DNA of 36,010 nucleotides, from the NCBI RefSeq assembly GCF_004799395.1, contig NZ_SSMZ01000339.1:1-36010 (forward strand), written 5' to 3'. This DNA is from Phenylobacterium sp. Its GTDB lineage: Bacteria; Pseudomonadota; Alphaproteobacteria; Caulobacterales; Caulobacteraceae. Within the stretch, counting starts at the first letter, position 1. The number at the start of each line of letters is the position of its first letter. Below the pieces are notes generated by a model, which saw only the letters and a program-made list of their open reading frames with translations, was not told the DNA's origin and searched no databases. Position numbers and translations under genes: made by a program. Of the stretch, positions 1 to 9,826 are shown in pieces.

Positions 1-129
1 CGGCAAAGGCGTCCGAGCCCGAGAAGGCCGTGGCTGCGGCCCCGCCGCCCGCGCCCGCGGCCGCTCCGGCCCCGGGCGCGGGCGGCGGGGCCGCAGCCAC
101 GGCCTTCTCGGGCTCTGACGCCTTTGCCG
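1..129. repeat. Near-perfect 56-bp inverted repeat at the window edge
   Basis: Bases 1-56 are the reverse complement of 74-129 with one mismatch, around a 17-base GC-rich spacer (57-73). The outermost base of the palindrome is base 1 of the window. It falls in the sucB linker coding region. A fold-back (snap-back) chimera at a contig end would look exactly like this; a genuine palindrome in a repetitive Ala/Pro linker is the alternative. Confidence 0.9.
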
Positions 130-406
130 GTTCCGGGGCCTTGGGCGCGGGCGCCGCCTTGGGCGAAGCGGCCCCCTCGGTGATCTTGCCCAGCACGGCG
201 CCGGGCTCGACCGTGGCGCCTTCCTCGGCGTTGATTTCCGAGAGCGTGCCGTCGGAGGGCGCGGCGACCTCCAGGCTCACCTTGTCGGTTTCCAGCTCGA
301 CCAGGATCTCATCCTTGCGGACCGCATCGCCGGCCTTCTTGGTCCAGCGCGCCACCGTGGCTTCGGTGACGGACTCGCCCAGCGCTGGCGTCATGATGTC
401 GGCCAT
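1..406 (-). CDS. sucB: 2-oxoglutarate dehydrogenase E2 (dihydrolipoyl succinyltransferase), N-terminal part
   Basis: This is the E2 core of the 2-oxoglutarate dehydrogenase complex, which moves the succinyl group from E1 to CoA through a swinging lipoyl arm. Only the first 135 codons are in the window; the catalytic domain lies beyond the left edge. The start ATG (406-404) opens with [20 protein letters not shown] complete lipoyl domain follows, with the lipoyl-lysine motif ETDKVSLEV (K42), then an Ala/Pro-rich linker. It begins 57 bp after sucA, on the same strand and surely in the same operon. The linker between about 130 and 1 lies in a 56-bp inverted repeat, so the last 25 or so residues (Gly/Ala, then ending SGSDAFA) may not be genuine protein sequence. 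The identification is secure from the lipoyl domain and its position after sucA. Confidence 0.93.
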   Translation of the reverse strand, partial: MADIMTPALGESVTEATVARWTKKAGDAVRKDEILVELETDKVSLEVAAPSDGTLSEINAEEGATVEPGAVLGKITEGAASPKAAPAPKAPEPAKASEPEKAVAAAPPPAPGAGAAAGAGGGAAATAFSGSDAFA

Positions 407-462
407 AGGGAATGCGCTCCTTAGATCTTCAGACAGTCGTTCAGGTTCAGGCCCAAGCCTAC

Positions 463-3435
463 TCAGGCAAAGGCTTCGGTGAGGAAGGCTTCGAGTTCTC
501 TCATGTGCCGGGTCATCAGGCCCGCGGCCGTGGACGCCGAGGCCGGGCGGCCGACATAGCGGGCGCGCTTGGCCTTGATGCTCATCCGGTCCAGCGTCAA
601 CTCCAGCCAGGGGTCGACAAAGGTCCAGCCGCCCATGTTCTTCGGCTCTTCCTGGCACCAGACCAGCTCGGCATTGGCGAAGCGCTTCAGGACATTCGAC
701 AGCGACTTCAGCGGCCAGGGATAGAACTGCTCCAGGCGCAGGATGTAGACGTCGTCGCGGCCGGTCTTGGCCCGCTGCTCGATCAGGTCATAGTAGACCT
801 TCCCGGAGCAGGCGATGACCCGGCTGATCTTGTCGTCCGGCTTCAGCGTAACGCCGCCCACGTCGGCGCCGGCTTCGGCGCCGTCCACCATCACGCGATG
901 GAAGCTGGTGCCCTCGGCCATGTCCGACAGGTTCGAGACCGCCCGCTTGTGCCGCAGCAGCGACTTGGGCGTCATGACGATCAGGGGCTTCCTGAACTCA
1001 CGGATCATCTGCCGGCGCAGGACGTGGAAGTAGTTGGCCGGCGTGGTCGGATTGACGACCTGCAGATTGTCCTCGGCGCACATCTGCAGGAAGCGCTCGA
1101 GGCGCGCCGAGGAGTGCTCCGGACCCTGGCCCTCGTAGCCGTGCGGCAGCAGCATGACGAGGCCGCTCATCCGCAGCCACTTGCGCTCGCCCGACGAGAT
1201 GAACTGATCGATCACCACCTGGGCGCCGTTGGTGAAGTCGCCGAACTGGGCTTCCCACATATCCAGCGTGTTGGGGTCGGTCAGCGAGAAGCCGTACTCG
1301 AAGCCGAGTACCGCCTCTTCCGACAGCGCCGAGTTCAGCGCCTCGAAGTGCGCCTGGCCGGAGCCCAGGTTGCGCAACGGGAAATAGGTCTCTTCGGTCT
1401 TCTGGTCGACGATGCCGGAGTGGCGCTGGGTGAAGGTGCCGCGGATGGAGTCCTGGCCCGACAGGCGCACCGGATAGCCCTGGTCCAGCAGGCTGGCAAA
1501 GGCCAGCGCCTCGCCCGTCGACCAGTCCAGGCCCTCGCCCTTGTCGATGGCGTCGCGGCGGCCGGCGATCACCCGCTCGACCGTCTTGTGAACGGTGATC
1601 CGCTCCGGGATCGAGGTCATCTTGTGGCCGAGGTCGAGCAGCTTCTGCTTCGGCACCCCGGTGACGCCGCTCTCCTCCGAGCCCGGCAGCTTCAGGCCCG
1701 ACCACTTGCCGTCCAGCCAGTCGGCCTTGTCGGCGTGGAAGGTCTTGCCTGAGTCAAACTCGGAGTCGAGGAACTTGTCGAATTCGGCGATCCAGCCGTC
1801 GACCTCGGCTTGCGTCGCCGTGCCCTCGCCCACCAGCCGCGCGGCGTAGAGATCGCGGACCGAGGGATGATCCTTGATCTTGGCGTACATCAGCGGCTGG
1901 GTCATCGTCGGGTCGTCGCCCTCGTTGTGACCGAACCGGCGGTAGCAGAACATGTCGACCACCACGTCCTTGCCGAACTGCTGGCGGTATTCGGTGGCGA
2001 CACGAGCGGCGAAGACCACGGCTTCCGGATCGTCGCCGTTGGCGTGGAAGATCGGCGCCTCGACCATCAGGGCCACGTCCGACGGATAGGGCGAGGAGCG
2101 GCTGTTCTTCGGGCTGGTGGTGAAGCCGATCTGATTGTTGACGATGAAATGGACAGTGCCGCCCACGCCGTAGCCGCGCAGGCCCGAGAGCGCGAAGCAC
2201 TCGGCCACCACGCCCTGACCTGCGAAGGCCGCGTCGCCGTGCATCAGCAGCGGCAGGACGTGGCCGCGGCCGGCGCTGGCGTTGGCGCGAAGCGTGAAGG
2301 CCTGCTTGGCGCGCGCCTTGCCGATCACCACCGGATTGACGATTTCAAGGTGCGACGGGTTGGCGGTCAGCGACAGGTGGACGGAGTTGCCGTCGAACTC
2401 ACGGTCCGACGAGGCGCCCAGATGGTACTTCACGTCGCCCGAGCCCTCGACGTCGGAGGGGAGCGACGAGCCGCCCTGGAACTCGTGGAAGATCACCTGG
2501 TAGGGCTTGCCCATCACCGCGGCTAGCACGTTCAGGCGCCCGCGGTGCGGCATGCCGACAATGATGTCCTTCACGCCCAGCGCGCCGCCGCGCTTGATGA
2601 TCTGTTCCAGCGCCGGGACCAGGCTTTCGCCGCCGTCCAGGCCGAAGCGCTTGGTGCCGGGGAAGCGGCGGTGGAGGAACTTCTCAAAGCCTTCGGTCTC
2701 GATCAGCTTCTTCAGGATGGCGATCTTGCCCTCCTTGGTGAAGACGATCTCCTTGTCGCGGCCCTCGATGCGCGCCTGCAGCCAGCCCTTCTCCTTCGGA
2801 TCGGAGATGTGCATGTACTGCACGCCGACATTGCCGCAGTAAGTCCGCCGCACAATCTCCAGGATCTCGCGGATGGTCGCCGTCTCCAGGCCCAGCACGA
2901 AGTCGAGGAAGATCGACCGGTCGTAATCGGCTTCCGAGAAGCCGTAGGTGGCGGGGTCGAGTTCGGAGGCGTCGCCGGGAGTCGTGGCCAAGCCCAGCGG
3001 ATCGAGGTTGGCCTTGAGGTGGCCGCGCATCCGGTAGGCGCGGATCATCATGATGGCGCGCAGGCTATCGAGGGTCGCGGCGCGCACGGCGTCGGTGGAA
3101 GGCGCAGGGCCGGAAGCGGCGGCCGGCGCCGCGCGCTCGGCGATCTTGGCGCCGAGCTTGGCCTCAACCGCCGGCCATAGACCGTCGAGGGCGGAGAGCC
3201 AGTCGGGACGCGACGTCGGCGGCGCGGCCTTGGTCCAGGCCGGCTCGGCCGCCCCGCGCTGCACGTCGGCGGCTGAGTCTTGCAGGGAGGCGAAGAAAGC
3301 GCGCCAAGAGGACTCGACCGAATTCGGGTCGGCCGACCACTGGGCGTAGAGGTCCTCGACGAAGGCCGCATTGCCGCCGTAGAGGAAGGAGGTCTCCGCC
3401 AAGACCTCGTTGATCAGACCCGCATCGTCCGCCAT
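463..3435 (-). CDS. sucA: 2-oxoglutarate dehydrogenase E1 component (thiamine diphosphate dependent)
   Basis: E1 decarboxylates 2-oxoglutarate with thiamine diphosphate and succinylates the lipoyl arm of E2 in the TCA cycle. The 990 residues match the usual 930-1000 of the family. Domains in order: an N-terminal E1 tail (about 8-50, [17 protein letters not shown]), the ThDP-binding dehydrogenase domain (about 200-530) with [21 protein letters not shown] and [11 protein letters not shown], a transketolase-like pyrimidine domain (about 630-830) with [19 protein letters not shown], and the C-terminal 2-oxoglutarate dehydrogenase domain. The start ATG is preceded by a modest GGGAAAG ribosome site. 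It sits 88 bp after sucD and 57 bp before sucB, the standard sucAB pairing. No broken motif was seen. Confidence 0.98.
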   Translation of the reverse strand: MADDAGLINEVLAETSFLYGGNAAFVEDLYAQWSADPNSVESSWRAFFASLQDSAADVQRGAAEPAWTKAAPPTSRPDWLSALDGLWPAVEAKLGAKIAERAAPAAASGPAPSTDAVRAATLDSLRAIMMIRAYRMRGHLKANLDPLGLATTPGDASELDPATYGFSEADYDRSIFLDFVLGLETATIREILEIVRRTYCGNVGVQYMHISDPKEKGWLQARIEGRDKEIVFTKEGKIAILKKLIETEGFEKFLHRRFPGTKRFGLDGGESLVPALEQIIKRGGALGVKDIIVGMPHRGRLNVLAAVMGKPYQVIFHEFQGGSSLPSDVEGSGDVKYHLGASSDREFDGNSVHLSLTANPSHLEIVNPVVIGKARAKQAFTLRANASAGRGHVLPLLMHGDAAFAGQGVVAECFALSGLRGYGVGGTVHFIVNNQIGFTTSPKNSRSSPYPSDVALMVEAPIFHANGDDPEAVVFAARVATEYRQQFGKDVVVDMFCYRRFGHNEGDDPTMTQPLMYAKIKDHPSVRDLYAARLVGEGTATQAEVDGWIAEFDKFLDSEFDSGKTFHADKADWLDGKWSGLKLPGSEESGVTGVPKQKLLDLGHKMTSIPERITVHKTVERVIAGRRDAIDKGEGLDWSTGEALAFASLLDQGYPVRLSGQDSIRGTFTQRHSGIVDQKTEETYFPLRNLGSGQAHFEALNSALSEEAVLGFEYGFSLTDPNTLDMWEAQFGDFTNGAQVVIDQFISSGERKWLRMSGLVMLLPHGYEGQGPEHSSARLERFLQMCAEDNLQVVNPTTPANYFHVLRRQMIREFRKPLIVMTPKSLLRHKRAVSNLSDMAEGTSFHRVMVDGAEAGADVGGVTLKPDDKISRVIACSGKVYYDLIEQRAKTGRDDVYILRLEQFYPWPLKSLSNVLKRFANAELVWCQEEPKNMGGWTFVDPWLELTLDRMSIKAKRARYVGRPASASTAAGLMTRHMRELEAFLTEAFA

Positions 3436-3523
3436 GTCGTCCGCTTTCCCAGAGCCGGGACCGCGGAGCTTCTCGAATGAAGGAGCCGAGCGCGGACCGC
3501 TCTAACGTCTAAATTGCCGGCGC

Positions 3524-4402
3524 TCAGCCGCCTTTGAGCACTTCCAAAAGGGTTTCACCGAGCTTCGCCGGAGACGGGGAGACGCGGATGCCCGCGGCTT
3601 CCATCGCGGCGATCTTGTCCTCGGCTCCGCCTTTGCCGCCGGAGATGATCGCGCCCGCGTGACCCATGCGCCGCCCGGGCGGCGCGGTGCGTCCCGCGAT
3701 GAAGCCGACCATAGGCTTCTTGGTTGGTGAATTCTTGATGAACTCGGCCGCGTCTTCCTCGCCCGAGCCGCCGATCTCGCCGATCATGATGATCGACTCG
3801 GTCTCCGGATCCTTCAGGAACAGGTCGAGCATGGCGATGAACTCGGTGCCCTTCACCGGGTCGCCGCCGATGCCTACGGCCGTCGTCTGGCCGAGGCCCA
3901 CCTGGGTGGTCTGGAACACGGCCTCATAGGTAAGCGTACCCGAGCGCGAAACAACGCCCACCGAGCCCTTCTTGAAGATGTTGCCCGGCATGATGCCTAT
4001 TTTGCATTCATTCGGGGTCAGGACGCCGGGGCAATTGGGCCCGATCAGCCTGGATTTCGAGCCGTCCAGCGCGCGCCTCACCTTGACCATGTCGGCCACC
4101 GGGATGCCCTCGGTGATGCAGATGATCAGCGGGATCTCCGCGTCGATGGCTTCCAGGATCGAGTCCGCGGCGAAAGCCGGAGGGACGTAGATCGCCGAGG
4201 CGTCGACCTGCTCGCGGCGCGCGATCTCGGCGACGGTGTTGAACACCGGCAGGCCGATGTGGGTCGCGCCGCCTTTGCCCGGCGTCACCCCGCCTAGCAT
4301 CTTGGTCCCGTAGGCGATGGCCTGCTCGGAGTGGAAGGTGCCTTGCGCCCCGGTGAAGCCTTGGCAGATCACCCGGGTATCTTTGTTGATCAGGATCGAC
4401 AT
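3524..4402 (-). CDS. sucD: Succinyl-CoA synthetase (ADP-forming), alpha subunit
   Basis: The alpha subunit binds CoA and carries the phosphohistidine that passes phosphate between succinyl-phosphate and ADP; it works as a complex with SucC. The protein is 292 residues, a normal length. It opens [18 protein letters not shown], has the CoA-binding Rossmann region in the first half, the ligase motif [10 protein letters not shown] (121-130), and the active-site loop [14 protein letters not shown] with the phospho-His at 248. It follows the small exported-protein gene by about 10 bp and belongs to the sucC-sucD-sucA-sucB transcription unit. Confidence 0.98.
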   Translation of the reverse strand: MSILINKDTRVICQGFTGAQGTFHSEQAIAYGTKMLGGVTPGKGGATHIGLPVFNTVAEIARREQVDASAIYVPPAFAADSILEAIDAEIPLIICITEGIPVADMVKVRRALDGSKSRLIGPNCPGVLTPNECKIGIMPGNIFKKGSVGVVSRSGTLTYEAVFQTTQVGLGQTTAVGIGGDPVKGTEFIAMLDLFLKDPETESIIMIGEIGGSGEEDAAEFIKNSPTKKPMVGFIAGRTAPPGRRMGHAGAIISGGKGGAEDKIAAMEAAGIRVSPSPAKLGETLLEVLKGG

Positions 4403-4412
4403 CAGGTCCGCT

Positions 4413-4985
4413 TCAGATCGAGGGAACAGCGAAGGCCAGGAGGTTCAACCCCTTGCTTTCCTGGATGAACGCCATGGTGACGTGGCCGGTCCGCAGCAGC
4501 GCCAGGGCCTGGTCGTCATTGGGCTTGGTGAGGACGGTGTGGACGCCATGGGCGTCGGTGAAGGCGTAGCCGGTGCGGTCCGTCGCGCTGAGCCCAGGTT
4601 CGGGCGGCACCGCCGCCCAGGCCGCGAGCTGGCTCTTCAGCGCGTCAGCCACAGCGGCCGTCGTCGCCACGGCGCAGAACCGGACGTCGACGTTCGCGGG
4701 CCCGATCGGCATGGTCTTATGACCGGCGATCAGAAGTTGGATGCCGGCGGCGTCGGATTTCATCCGGCCATCGGCACCGTCCACCGCCGCGGCCTTGCTG
4801 AGCTGTTGCAGCAGCGGCTGAGGGAGAGGCATCCAACCGGCCGCGTCGGCCGCCGCCAGGGTAGCGGGCGCCTCCGCCCCGGTCTTAACGCACAGCGCCT
4901 GGTAGGCGTCGAACAGCGGCTCGGCGCGCGCCGCGACGTTCGCCGCAACGCTCAAGATCAATCCGAGCGCCAGCGCCTTCAGCAT
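4413..4985 (-). CDS. Small exported protein of unknown function embedded between sucC and sucD
   Basis: I do not recognise a named family. The 190-residue product starts with a clear signal peptide ([23 protein letters not shown], cleavage likely after ARA), so it should be periplasmic. The mature part is Ala-rich and globular-looking, with two cysteines (in ALCVKTG and RFCAVAT) that could form a disulfide. The ATG (4985-4983) overlaps the sucC stop as TGATG; a GTG three bases earlier would overlap as GTGA. Either way translation is probably coupled to sucC. The stop lies about 10 bp before sucD. Codon use matches its neighbours, and the reading frame is intact, so it is very likely a real gene. 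An exported protein inside a cytosolic TCA operon is unusual; no link to succinyl-CoA synthetase can be read from the sequence. Confidence 0.85.
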   Translation of the reverse strand: MLKALALGLILSVAANVAARAEPLFDAYQALCVKTGAEAPATLAAADAAGWMPLPQPLLQQLSKAAAVDGADGRMKSDAAGIQLLIAGHKTMPIGPANVDVRFCAVATTAAVADALKSQLAAWAAVPPEPGLSATDRTGYAFTDAHGVHTVLTKPNDDQALALLRTGHVTMAFIQESKGLNLLAFAVPSI

Positions 4986-6187
4986 CACGCAGCCGCGTCC
5001 CGCACGGCCTTGACGATCTTCTCGGCGCCGTCCGAGAGGTCGTTGGCGGCAATGACGTTGAGGCCGCTCTCGTTGATGATCTTCTTGCCGAGTTCGGCGT
5101 TGGTGCCTTCCAGCCGCACCACCAGCGGGACCTGCAGGCCCACTTGCTTGACCGCGGCGACCACTCCCTGGGCCAGGATATCGCAGCGGGCGATGCCGCC
5201 GAAGATATTGACCAGGATGCCCTTCACGTTGGGGTCGGCGATGATGATCTTGAAGGCCGCGGTGACCTTGGCCTCGTCGGCGCCGCCGCCCACGTCCAGG
5301 AAGTTCGCCGGCTCCGCGCCATAGAGCTTGATGATGTCCATGGTCGCCATGGCCAGGCCCGCGCCGTTGACCATGCAGCCGATCTCGCCGTCCAGCGCGA
5401 TGTAGGAGAGGTCGTACTTCGAGGCCTCAATCTCCTTGGGGTCCTCCTCGCTCTCGTCGCGCAACGCCTTGATGTCCGGGTGGCGGAACAGGGCGTTGTC
5501 GTCGAAGGAAACCTTGGCGTCGAGGACGCGCAACTGGTCGTCCGCCGTTACGATCAGCGGATTGATCTCCAGCATCGCCATGTCCTTGGCGACGAAGGCT
5601 TCGTAGAGCTGCCCGAGCAGCTTACCCGCCTGTTTGGCGAGGTCGCCCTTCAGGTTCAGCGACTCCGACAGCTTCAGGCCATGGAAGCCGCGGACGCCGG
5701 TGACCGGGTCGATAGAGAAGGTGAGGATCTTGTCCGGGGTGTTGTGCGCCACCTCCTCGATGCTCATCCCGCCCTCGGTGGAGGCGACGACCGAGACCCG
5801 GCTCGTCTCGCGGTCAACCAGCAGGGAGAGGTAGAGCTCGCGGGCGATCGCCGCGCCCTCTTCGATGTAGAGGCGGTTGACCTGCTTGCCTTTGGGGCCG
5901 GTCTGCTCGGTGACCAGCACCCGGCCGAGCATCTCCTGCGCCGAGGCCTTCACGTCCTCGATGGATTTCAGCACACGCACGCCGCCCTTGGCGTCGGGAC
6001 CCAGGCCCTCGAAGCGGCCCTTGCCGCGACCGCCGGCGTGGATCTGCGACTTCACCACGAAGACCGGACCCCCCAGCTTGCTGGCGGCCTCGACGGCTTC
6101 GTCGACGGTGAAGGCCGGATAGCCCTTGGGGACCGCCACGCCGTATTCGGCGAGGACAGCCTTGGCTTGGTGTTCGTGGATGTTCAT
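4985..6187 (-). CDS. sucC: Succinyl-CoA synthetase (ADP-forming), beta subunit
   Basis: The beta subunit carries the ATP-grasp nucleotide site and the succinate site of succinyl-CoA synthetase, the substrate-level phosphorylation step of the TCA cycle. At 400 residues it is the usual length. It begins [17 protein letters not shown], a signature of the family. ATP-grasp features include [17 protein letters not shown] near residue 45 and LEINPLIV near 205. The C-terminal ligase domain has FLDVGGGAD and [17 protein letters not shown]. It is the first gene of the suc operon, with a sigma70-like promoter about 60 bp upstream, and its stop codon overlaps the next start. Confidence 0.98.
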   Translation of the reverse strand: MNIHEHQAKAVLAEYGVAVPKGYPAFTVDEAVEAASKLGGPVFVVKSQIHAGGRGKGRFEGLGPDAKGGVRVLKSIEDVKASAQEMLGRVLVTEQTGPKGKQVNRLYIEEGAAIARELYLSLLVDRETSRVSVVASTEGGMSIEEVAHNTPDKILTFSIDPVTGVRGFHGLKLSESLNLKGDLAKQAGKLLGQLYEAFVAKDMAMLEINPLIVTADDQLRVLDAKVSFDDNALFRHPDIKALRDESEEDPKEIEASKYDLSYIALDGEIGCMVNGAGLAMATMDIIKLYGAEPANFLDVGGGADEAKVTAAFKIIIADPNVKGILVNIFGGIARCDILAQGVVAAVKQVGLQVPLVVRLEGTNAELGKKIINESGLNVIAANDLSDGAEKIVKAVRDAAA

Positions 6188-6245
6188 GAGGCTCGCTTAA
6201 GCGCGCTTGGCGATTGGGGCCCCGCCGTCTCGGCGAGTGGGCGGC

Positions 6246-6274
6246 GTTATAGGCGCCGCTCCGAGGGAAGACAA
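6246..6274 (-). promoter_or_regulatory. Predicted sigma70-type promoter of the suc operon
   Basis: On the minus strand a -35 TTGTCT (6274-6269) and a -10 TATAAC (6251-6246) are separated by exactly 17 bases. Transcription would start near 6239, leaving about 50 bases of leader before the sucC ATG. This is the clearest promoter in the window and lies in the 115-bp gap between the large glycosyltransferase gene and sucC. Confidence 0.65.
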
Positions 6275-6302
6275 CCTAAGGACGGTCGTAAATCCCGGTT
6301 CT

Positions 6303-9300
6303 CTACCCGGCTCCTTCGAAGGCGGCGCTGGCGCGGCGTTCGAGCTTGCCCCAGCCGACGCGGGCTCCGTGGAGGGCCGCGTCGATCGACTTGACCACGA
6401 CATAGTACATCAGCTGGCGGTAGCCGAAGCGCTGGACCGGCATCCAGATAAGGTCGCCCCACGGCGCGCGGCGCTCCAGCGCCATGCCCAGCGCCCCGGC
6501 CGACAGGTCCAGGAAGATGAAGGCCGCCCAGTAGAACAGCGGTCGGACCAGATCGTCCGGCGACCACTCCGTCGAGTGGTTGGTGAAGCCGTAGATCGCC
6601 GAGATCAGGCTCCAGATCACCGCCAGGTCGATCAAGGGCGCCACCGCCGTCAGCAAGATCTGGAACAGCCAGATCTGGGGCAGGGCGACGAATCCCAGCA
6701 CCGGATGCTTCGGGCTGAACAGCGCCGCACGATGCTTGTAGATGCATTGCAGGGTGCCGAACGACCAGCGGAAACGCTGCTTGAGGAGGCCGCTCACCGT
6801 CTCCGGCGCCTCGGTGTAGGCGCGCGCTTCCGGATCGAACTCGACGCGCCAGCCGGCCCGCTGGATGGCGATGGTCAGGTCCTGGTCCTCGGCGAGCGTG
6901 TCGTCCGGATAGCCGCCCAGCTGCTCCAGCGCCGCGCGCCGCCAGGCGCCGACCGCGCCCGGCACCACCGTCACCGCGCCAAGCGCCGCCAGCGCCCGGC
7001 GCTCCAGGTTCTGGGCGGTGACATATTCCAGCGCCTGCCAGCGGGTGATCAGGTTGCGGCGGTTGCCCACCAGGGCGTTGCCGGCCACTGCGCCCACCCT
7101 TGGGTCACCGAACCAGCGCGCCAGCTTGGCCAGGGTGTCGGACGGGAACAGGGTGTCGGCGTCCAGCGCCACCACCACGTCGCCGTGGGCCTTGGCGAGG
7201 CCACGGTTCAGCGCGCGCGCCTTGCCGCCGTTCTCGAAGCTCATCAGGGTCACGCGCGGCTCGTCGGCGAAGGCTCGGCGGACCACCTCGGCGGTGTGGT
7301 CGGAGGAGCCGTCGTCCAGCACCAGGATCTCGATCTTCGACCAGTTGGACGCCAGGATCCGGCGCACCGAGCTTTCGATGACCTTCTCCTCGTTGAAGCA
7401 GGGGATCAGAACGCTGATCAGCGGCCCGGTCAGCGGGTCCGGCATCGGCGGCGTGCGCCGGGTGATCGTGAACCGATGGATCAGCGCCAGGGTCCCCAGC
7501 AGCAGCAGGCGGCCCACGCCCAGCACGATGGCGGTGATGAACAGGGTCTGCAGCGCGATCTGCATGCCGTGGAAGAAGCCGAAGCCGATCCGGTCGAGCA
7601 GCAGTTCGAAGGAGTTGCGGCTGGTGGGCGGCATGGCCTCGGCCGGGGTCATGCCCGCCAGGTCGCCGATGGTCACCAGCTTGTAGCCGTGGGCGCGGAG
7701 CGCATCGATCAGGTCCGGGAGCGCCTTCACCGTCCAGCTGCGGTCGCCGCCGCTATCGTGCAGCAGGATCACCTGGCCGGGCCGGTCGGTGCGATCGGCC
7801 AGTCGGGTCAGCGCGGTGTCGATGATCCTGGCTGGCGTCGAGGCGTCCGGATGGTCCCAGTCGTCCGGGTCGATCCTGAGGCCGACGGCGAGATAGCCCT
7901 GCTGCTGGCCGGTGAGCAGCGGCGCCACCTCGCGCGGCGTCGACGGCTCGGCGTCGCCGAAATAGGGCGGCCGGAACAGCCGCATGGAGCGGCCGGTGAT
8001 GGTCTCGAACAGCCGCTGTGTGGCCGACAGCTCGACCGCCGCTTGTGCGGCCGAAACCTTGCTGATGTCCGGATGGGTCCAGCTGTGGTTGCCCACGTCA
8101 TGCCCTTCGCGCACCTCGCGGGCCACCAGGCCCGGCTTGCTGGACATGTTCTTGCCGATCACGAAAAAGGTGGCCGGCGCGTGCTTCTCCTTGAGGATGT
8201 CGAGGATTTTCGGCGTCCAGCGCCCGTCCGGCCCGTCGTCGAAGGTGATCGCCACCCAGCCTGGATGGAAGCCGTAGCGCTGGATCACGTAGGACGTCGG
8301 CATCACCTCGTAGTTTTCGCCGGAGATCAGGCCGGTGTCGGAGTCGATCTCCAGTGAGCGCCGCCCGGCGGTCGGGATCGACTGCACGTGCAGGACTTCG
8401 CCCTGGCCGTCGAAGTCCACGTCGACGCCCGGTTTCAGGTTTTCCAGCCCGTCGGGTTTGCCCTGGCCGTAGTCGTGGCGCATGACCTGCCAGTCGAGCT
8501 GGTCTTCGCCGCCCATCCGCCACAGCGCATAGCCCAGCGGCCGGAAGCCGTCGGCGACCCTGATCTGATTGAACAGGGTCGGCGCGTCTAGGAACCAGAC
8601 GGTGTGCTTGCGGCCGGCGTCGTCCTGGTAGCCAAAGGTGGGATTGAGCGAGTTCTCGTCCATCTCGACCTGGGCCTCGGCGTCATGCGCCGCCTGGGTC
8701 GCCTCGTTGAACAGGATCTCGTGGGAGCTGGCCTTGGTCTTCGGGCCGGCCAGGGTCCAGTCGTAGCCGTGGTTCCCAAGGGCGACGATCGTCTTGGCGG
8801 GATCCAGCGTCTCCATGCGCTTGGCGATGGTGGATTCGAACCAGTCCTGCGCCGCCACCGGCCCAGGGTCTCCGCCGCCCCAGTGCTGGTCATAGGCCAT
8901 CAGCACCACCGCATCCGAGGCGTCCTGCAGGGCGCGGACCGGATGGTCGTCGTCGCCGAAGGGCGTCGTCACCCAGACTTCGCGGCCGAGCGGTTTCAGC
9001 GCCGCGCGGGCCTCGGCGATGAAGCTGGGATAGAGCTTGAGCGCGGCGGCGGGCACATCCTCGAAGTCGAAGACGTAGCCGGCGTAGCCGCGCTTCTGCG
9101 CCTGGGCCACCAGGTTGGCGATCATCGCGGTGCGGGCCTTGGGGTTGGCCAGCAGGGCGCCGGCCAGCGGCCCGTCCCAGGTCCGCGTCGCGCGGTCGAA
9201 GTTGACGATGCCCGGCAGGATCGAGGGCGGCTTCTTGGCCGAGGCGATGATCGCGCGGGCCTGCGGATCGGAAACGATCGACAGGCCGCCGTTCGGCTGG

Positions 9301-9677
9301 GTCAGGAACACCCACTGCGGCGACACCACGTCCACCTGGTCGATGTGGTCGGCGAGCGATTCTCGGCTGCTCTCGTCGTAGGAGACATAGAATGCGATCG
9401 AAAGCGGCCGGGCCGGGCCGCCGGTCGCCGCGCCCGCCTTCGGGTGCGGGATCCGGTTCCACTGCTGGCGGCCCTTGAGCTTGTGGGCGGTCTCCGCATG
9501 CAGGGCGGTCAGCGCGCCCGGGTCCTTCAGGTTGACGGTCGGCAGGCGCGGCGCGAACGCCAGGGTGGCGAAGAACGCCGCCACGAGCAGCGCCAGGAAA
9601 GAGGCGGCCAGACCCCCCACGAAACGCACGCGCCGGGCTCTGCGCCCTGTGGGATCGTGGAAGACGAGATCGGCCAT
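6303..9677 (-). CDS. Trifunctional envelope polysaccharide enzyme: GH18-like hydrolase + NodB deacetylase + GT2 synthase
   Basis: This 1124-residue protein combines three carbohydrate activities. A membrane helix (about 19-42) leads into a GH18-like domain (about 90-400; core YVFDFEDVP with D204 and E206, and LMAYDQHW at 259-266). A NodB polysaccharide deacetylase follows (about 470-680) with ITFDDGP (D480/D481), HSWTH (H531, H535), RPPYFGD and LLHDSGGD (H640). After a second helix (about 703-733) comes a GT2 domain (about 752-975) with VLIPCFNEE, DDGSSDHT, DAD (839-841), AEDQDL (E930/D931) and QRFRW (967-971), then several C-terminal helices. The inferred topology puts hydrolase and deacetylase in the periplasm and the synthase in the cytosol. 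All catalytic motifs are intact, so it may make and trim an amino-sugar polymer (PNAG- or chitin-like); the substrate is inferred. It is divergent from a LytTR regulator. Confidence 0.92.
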   Translation of the reverse strand: MADLVFHDPTGRRARRVRFVGGLAASFLALLVAAFFATLAFAPRLPTVNLKDPGALTALHAETAHKLKGRQQWNRIPHPKAGAATGGPARPLSIAFYVSYDESSRESLADHIDQVDVVSPQWVFLTQPNGGLSIVSDPQARAIIASAKKPPSILPGIVNFDRATRTWDGPLAGALLANPKARTAMIANLVAQAQKRGYAGYVFDFEDVPAAALKLYPSFIAEARAALKPLGREVWVTTPFGDDDHPVRALQDASDAVVLMAYDQHWGGGDPGPVAAQDWFESTIAKRMETLDPAKTIVALGNHGYDWTLAGPKTKASSHEILFNEATQAAHDAEAQVEMDENSLNPTFGYQDDAGRKHTVWFLDAPTLFNQIRVADGFRPLGYALWRMGGEDQLDWQVMRHDYGQGKPDGLENLKPGVDVDFDGQGEVLHVQSIPTAGRRSLEIDSDTGLISGENYEVMPTSYVIQRYGFHPGWVAITFDDGPDGRWTPKILDILKEKHAPATFFVIGKNMSSKPGLVAREVREGHDVGNHSWTHPDISKVSAAQAAVELSATQRLFETITGRSMRLFRPPYFGDAEPSTPREVAPLLTGQQQGYLAVGLRIDPDDWDHPDASTPARIIDTALTRLADRTDRPGQVILLHDSGGDRSWTVKALPDLIDALRAHGYKLVTIGDLAGMTPAEAMPPTSRNSFELLLDRIGFGFFHGMQIALQTLFITAIVLGVGRLLLLGTLALIHRFTITRRTPPMPDPLTGPLISVLIPCFNEEKVIESSVRRILASNWSKIEILVLDDGSSDHTAEVVRRAFADEPRVTLMSFENGGKARALNRGLAKAHGDVVVALDADTLFPSDTLAKLARWFGDPRVGAVAGNALVGNRRNLITRWQALEYVTAQNLERRALAALGAVTVVPGAVGAWRRAALEQLGGYPDDTLAEDQDLTIAIQRAGWRVEFDPEARAYTEAPETVSGLLKQRFRWSFGTLQCIYKHRAALFSPKHPVLGFVALPQIWLFQILLTAVAPLIDLAVIWSLISAIYGFTNHSTEWSPDDLVRPLFYWAAFIFLDLSAGALGMALERRAPWGDLIWMPVQRFGYRQLMYYVVVKSIDAALHGARVGWGKLERRASAAFEGAG

Positions 9678-9770
9678 GAAGTGCGCGCGGCGCCTTGGTG
9701 AATCGGTGGTTGTTATGCCTCGCCACGGTGGCTGAAGCTAGGCGGCGGCCGCCAGTGGCCCTGCGACCAT

Positions 9771-9798
9771 TTGCGAAACCCCCGACATCCTCTATCTG
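9771..9798 (+). promoter_or_regulatory. Predicted promoter of the LytTR regulator gene
   Basis: A -35 TTGCGA (9771-9776) and a -10 TATCTG (9793-9798) are 16 bases apart. The expected start near 9805 is just upstream of the ATG at 9827, which supports that start over the in-frame upstream one at 9695. The match to consensus is moderate. Confidence 0.4.
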
Positions 9799-9826
9799 CC
9801 AGACCAGCGCGCGGAGCGACCGGCGA

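Noticed and set aside
412..1752. 446-codon ORF antisense to sucA
   Set aside because: Shadow of the sucA coding frame, with no family motif or ribosome site.
6207..8357. 716-codon ORF antisense to the polysaccharide enzyme
   Set aside because: It mirrors the codon bias of the intact 1124-residue gene, is rich in Gln/Arg/His and has no domain.
8825..8840. tRNA-like T-loop sequence (GGTTCGAATCC on the minus strand)
   Set aside because: It encodes WFES in the GH18-like domain, and no acceptor or anticodon stem surrounds it.
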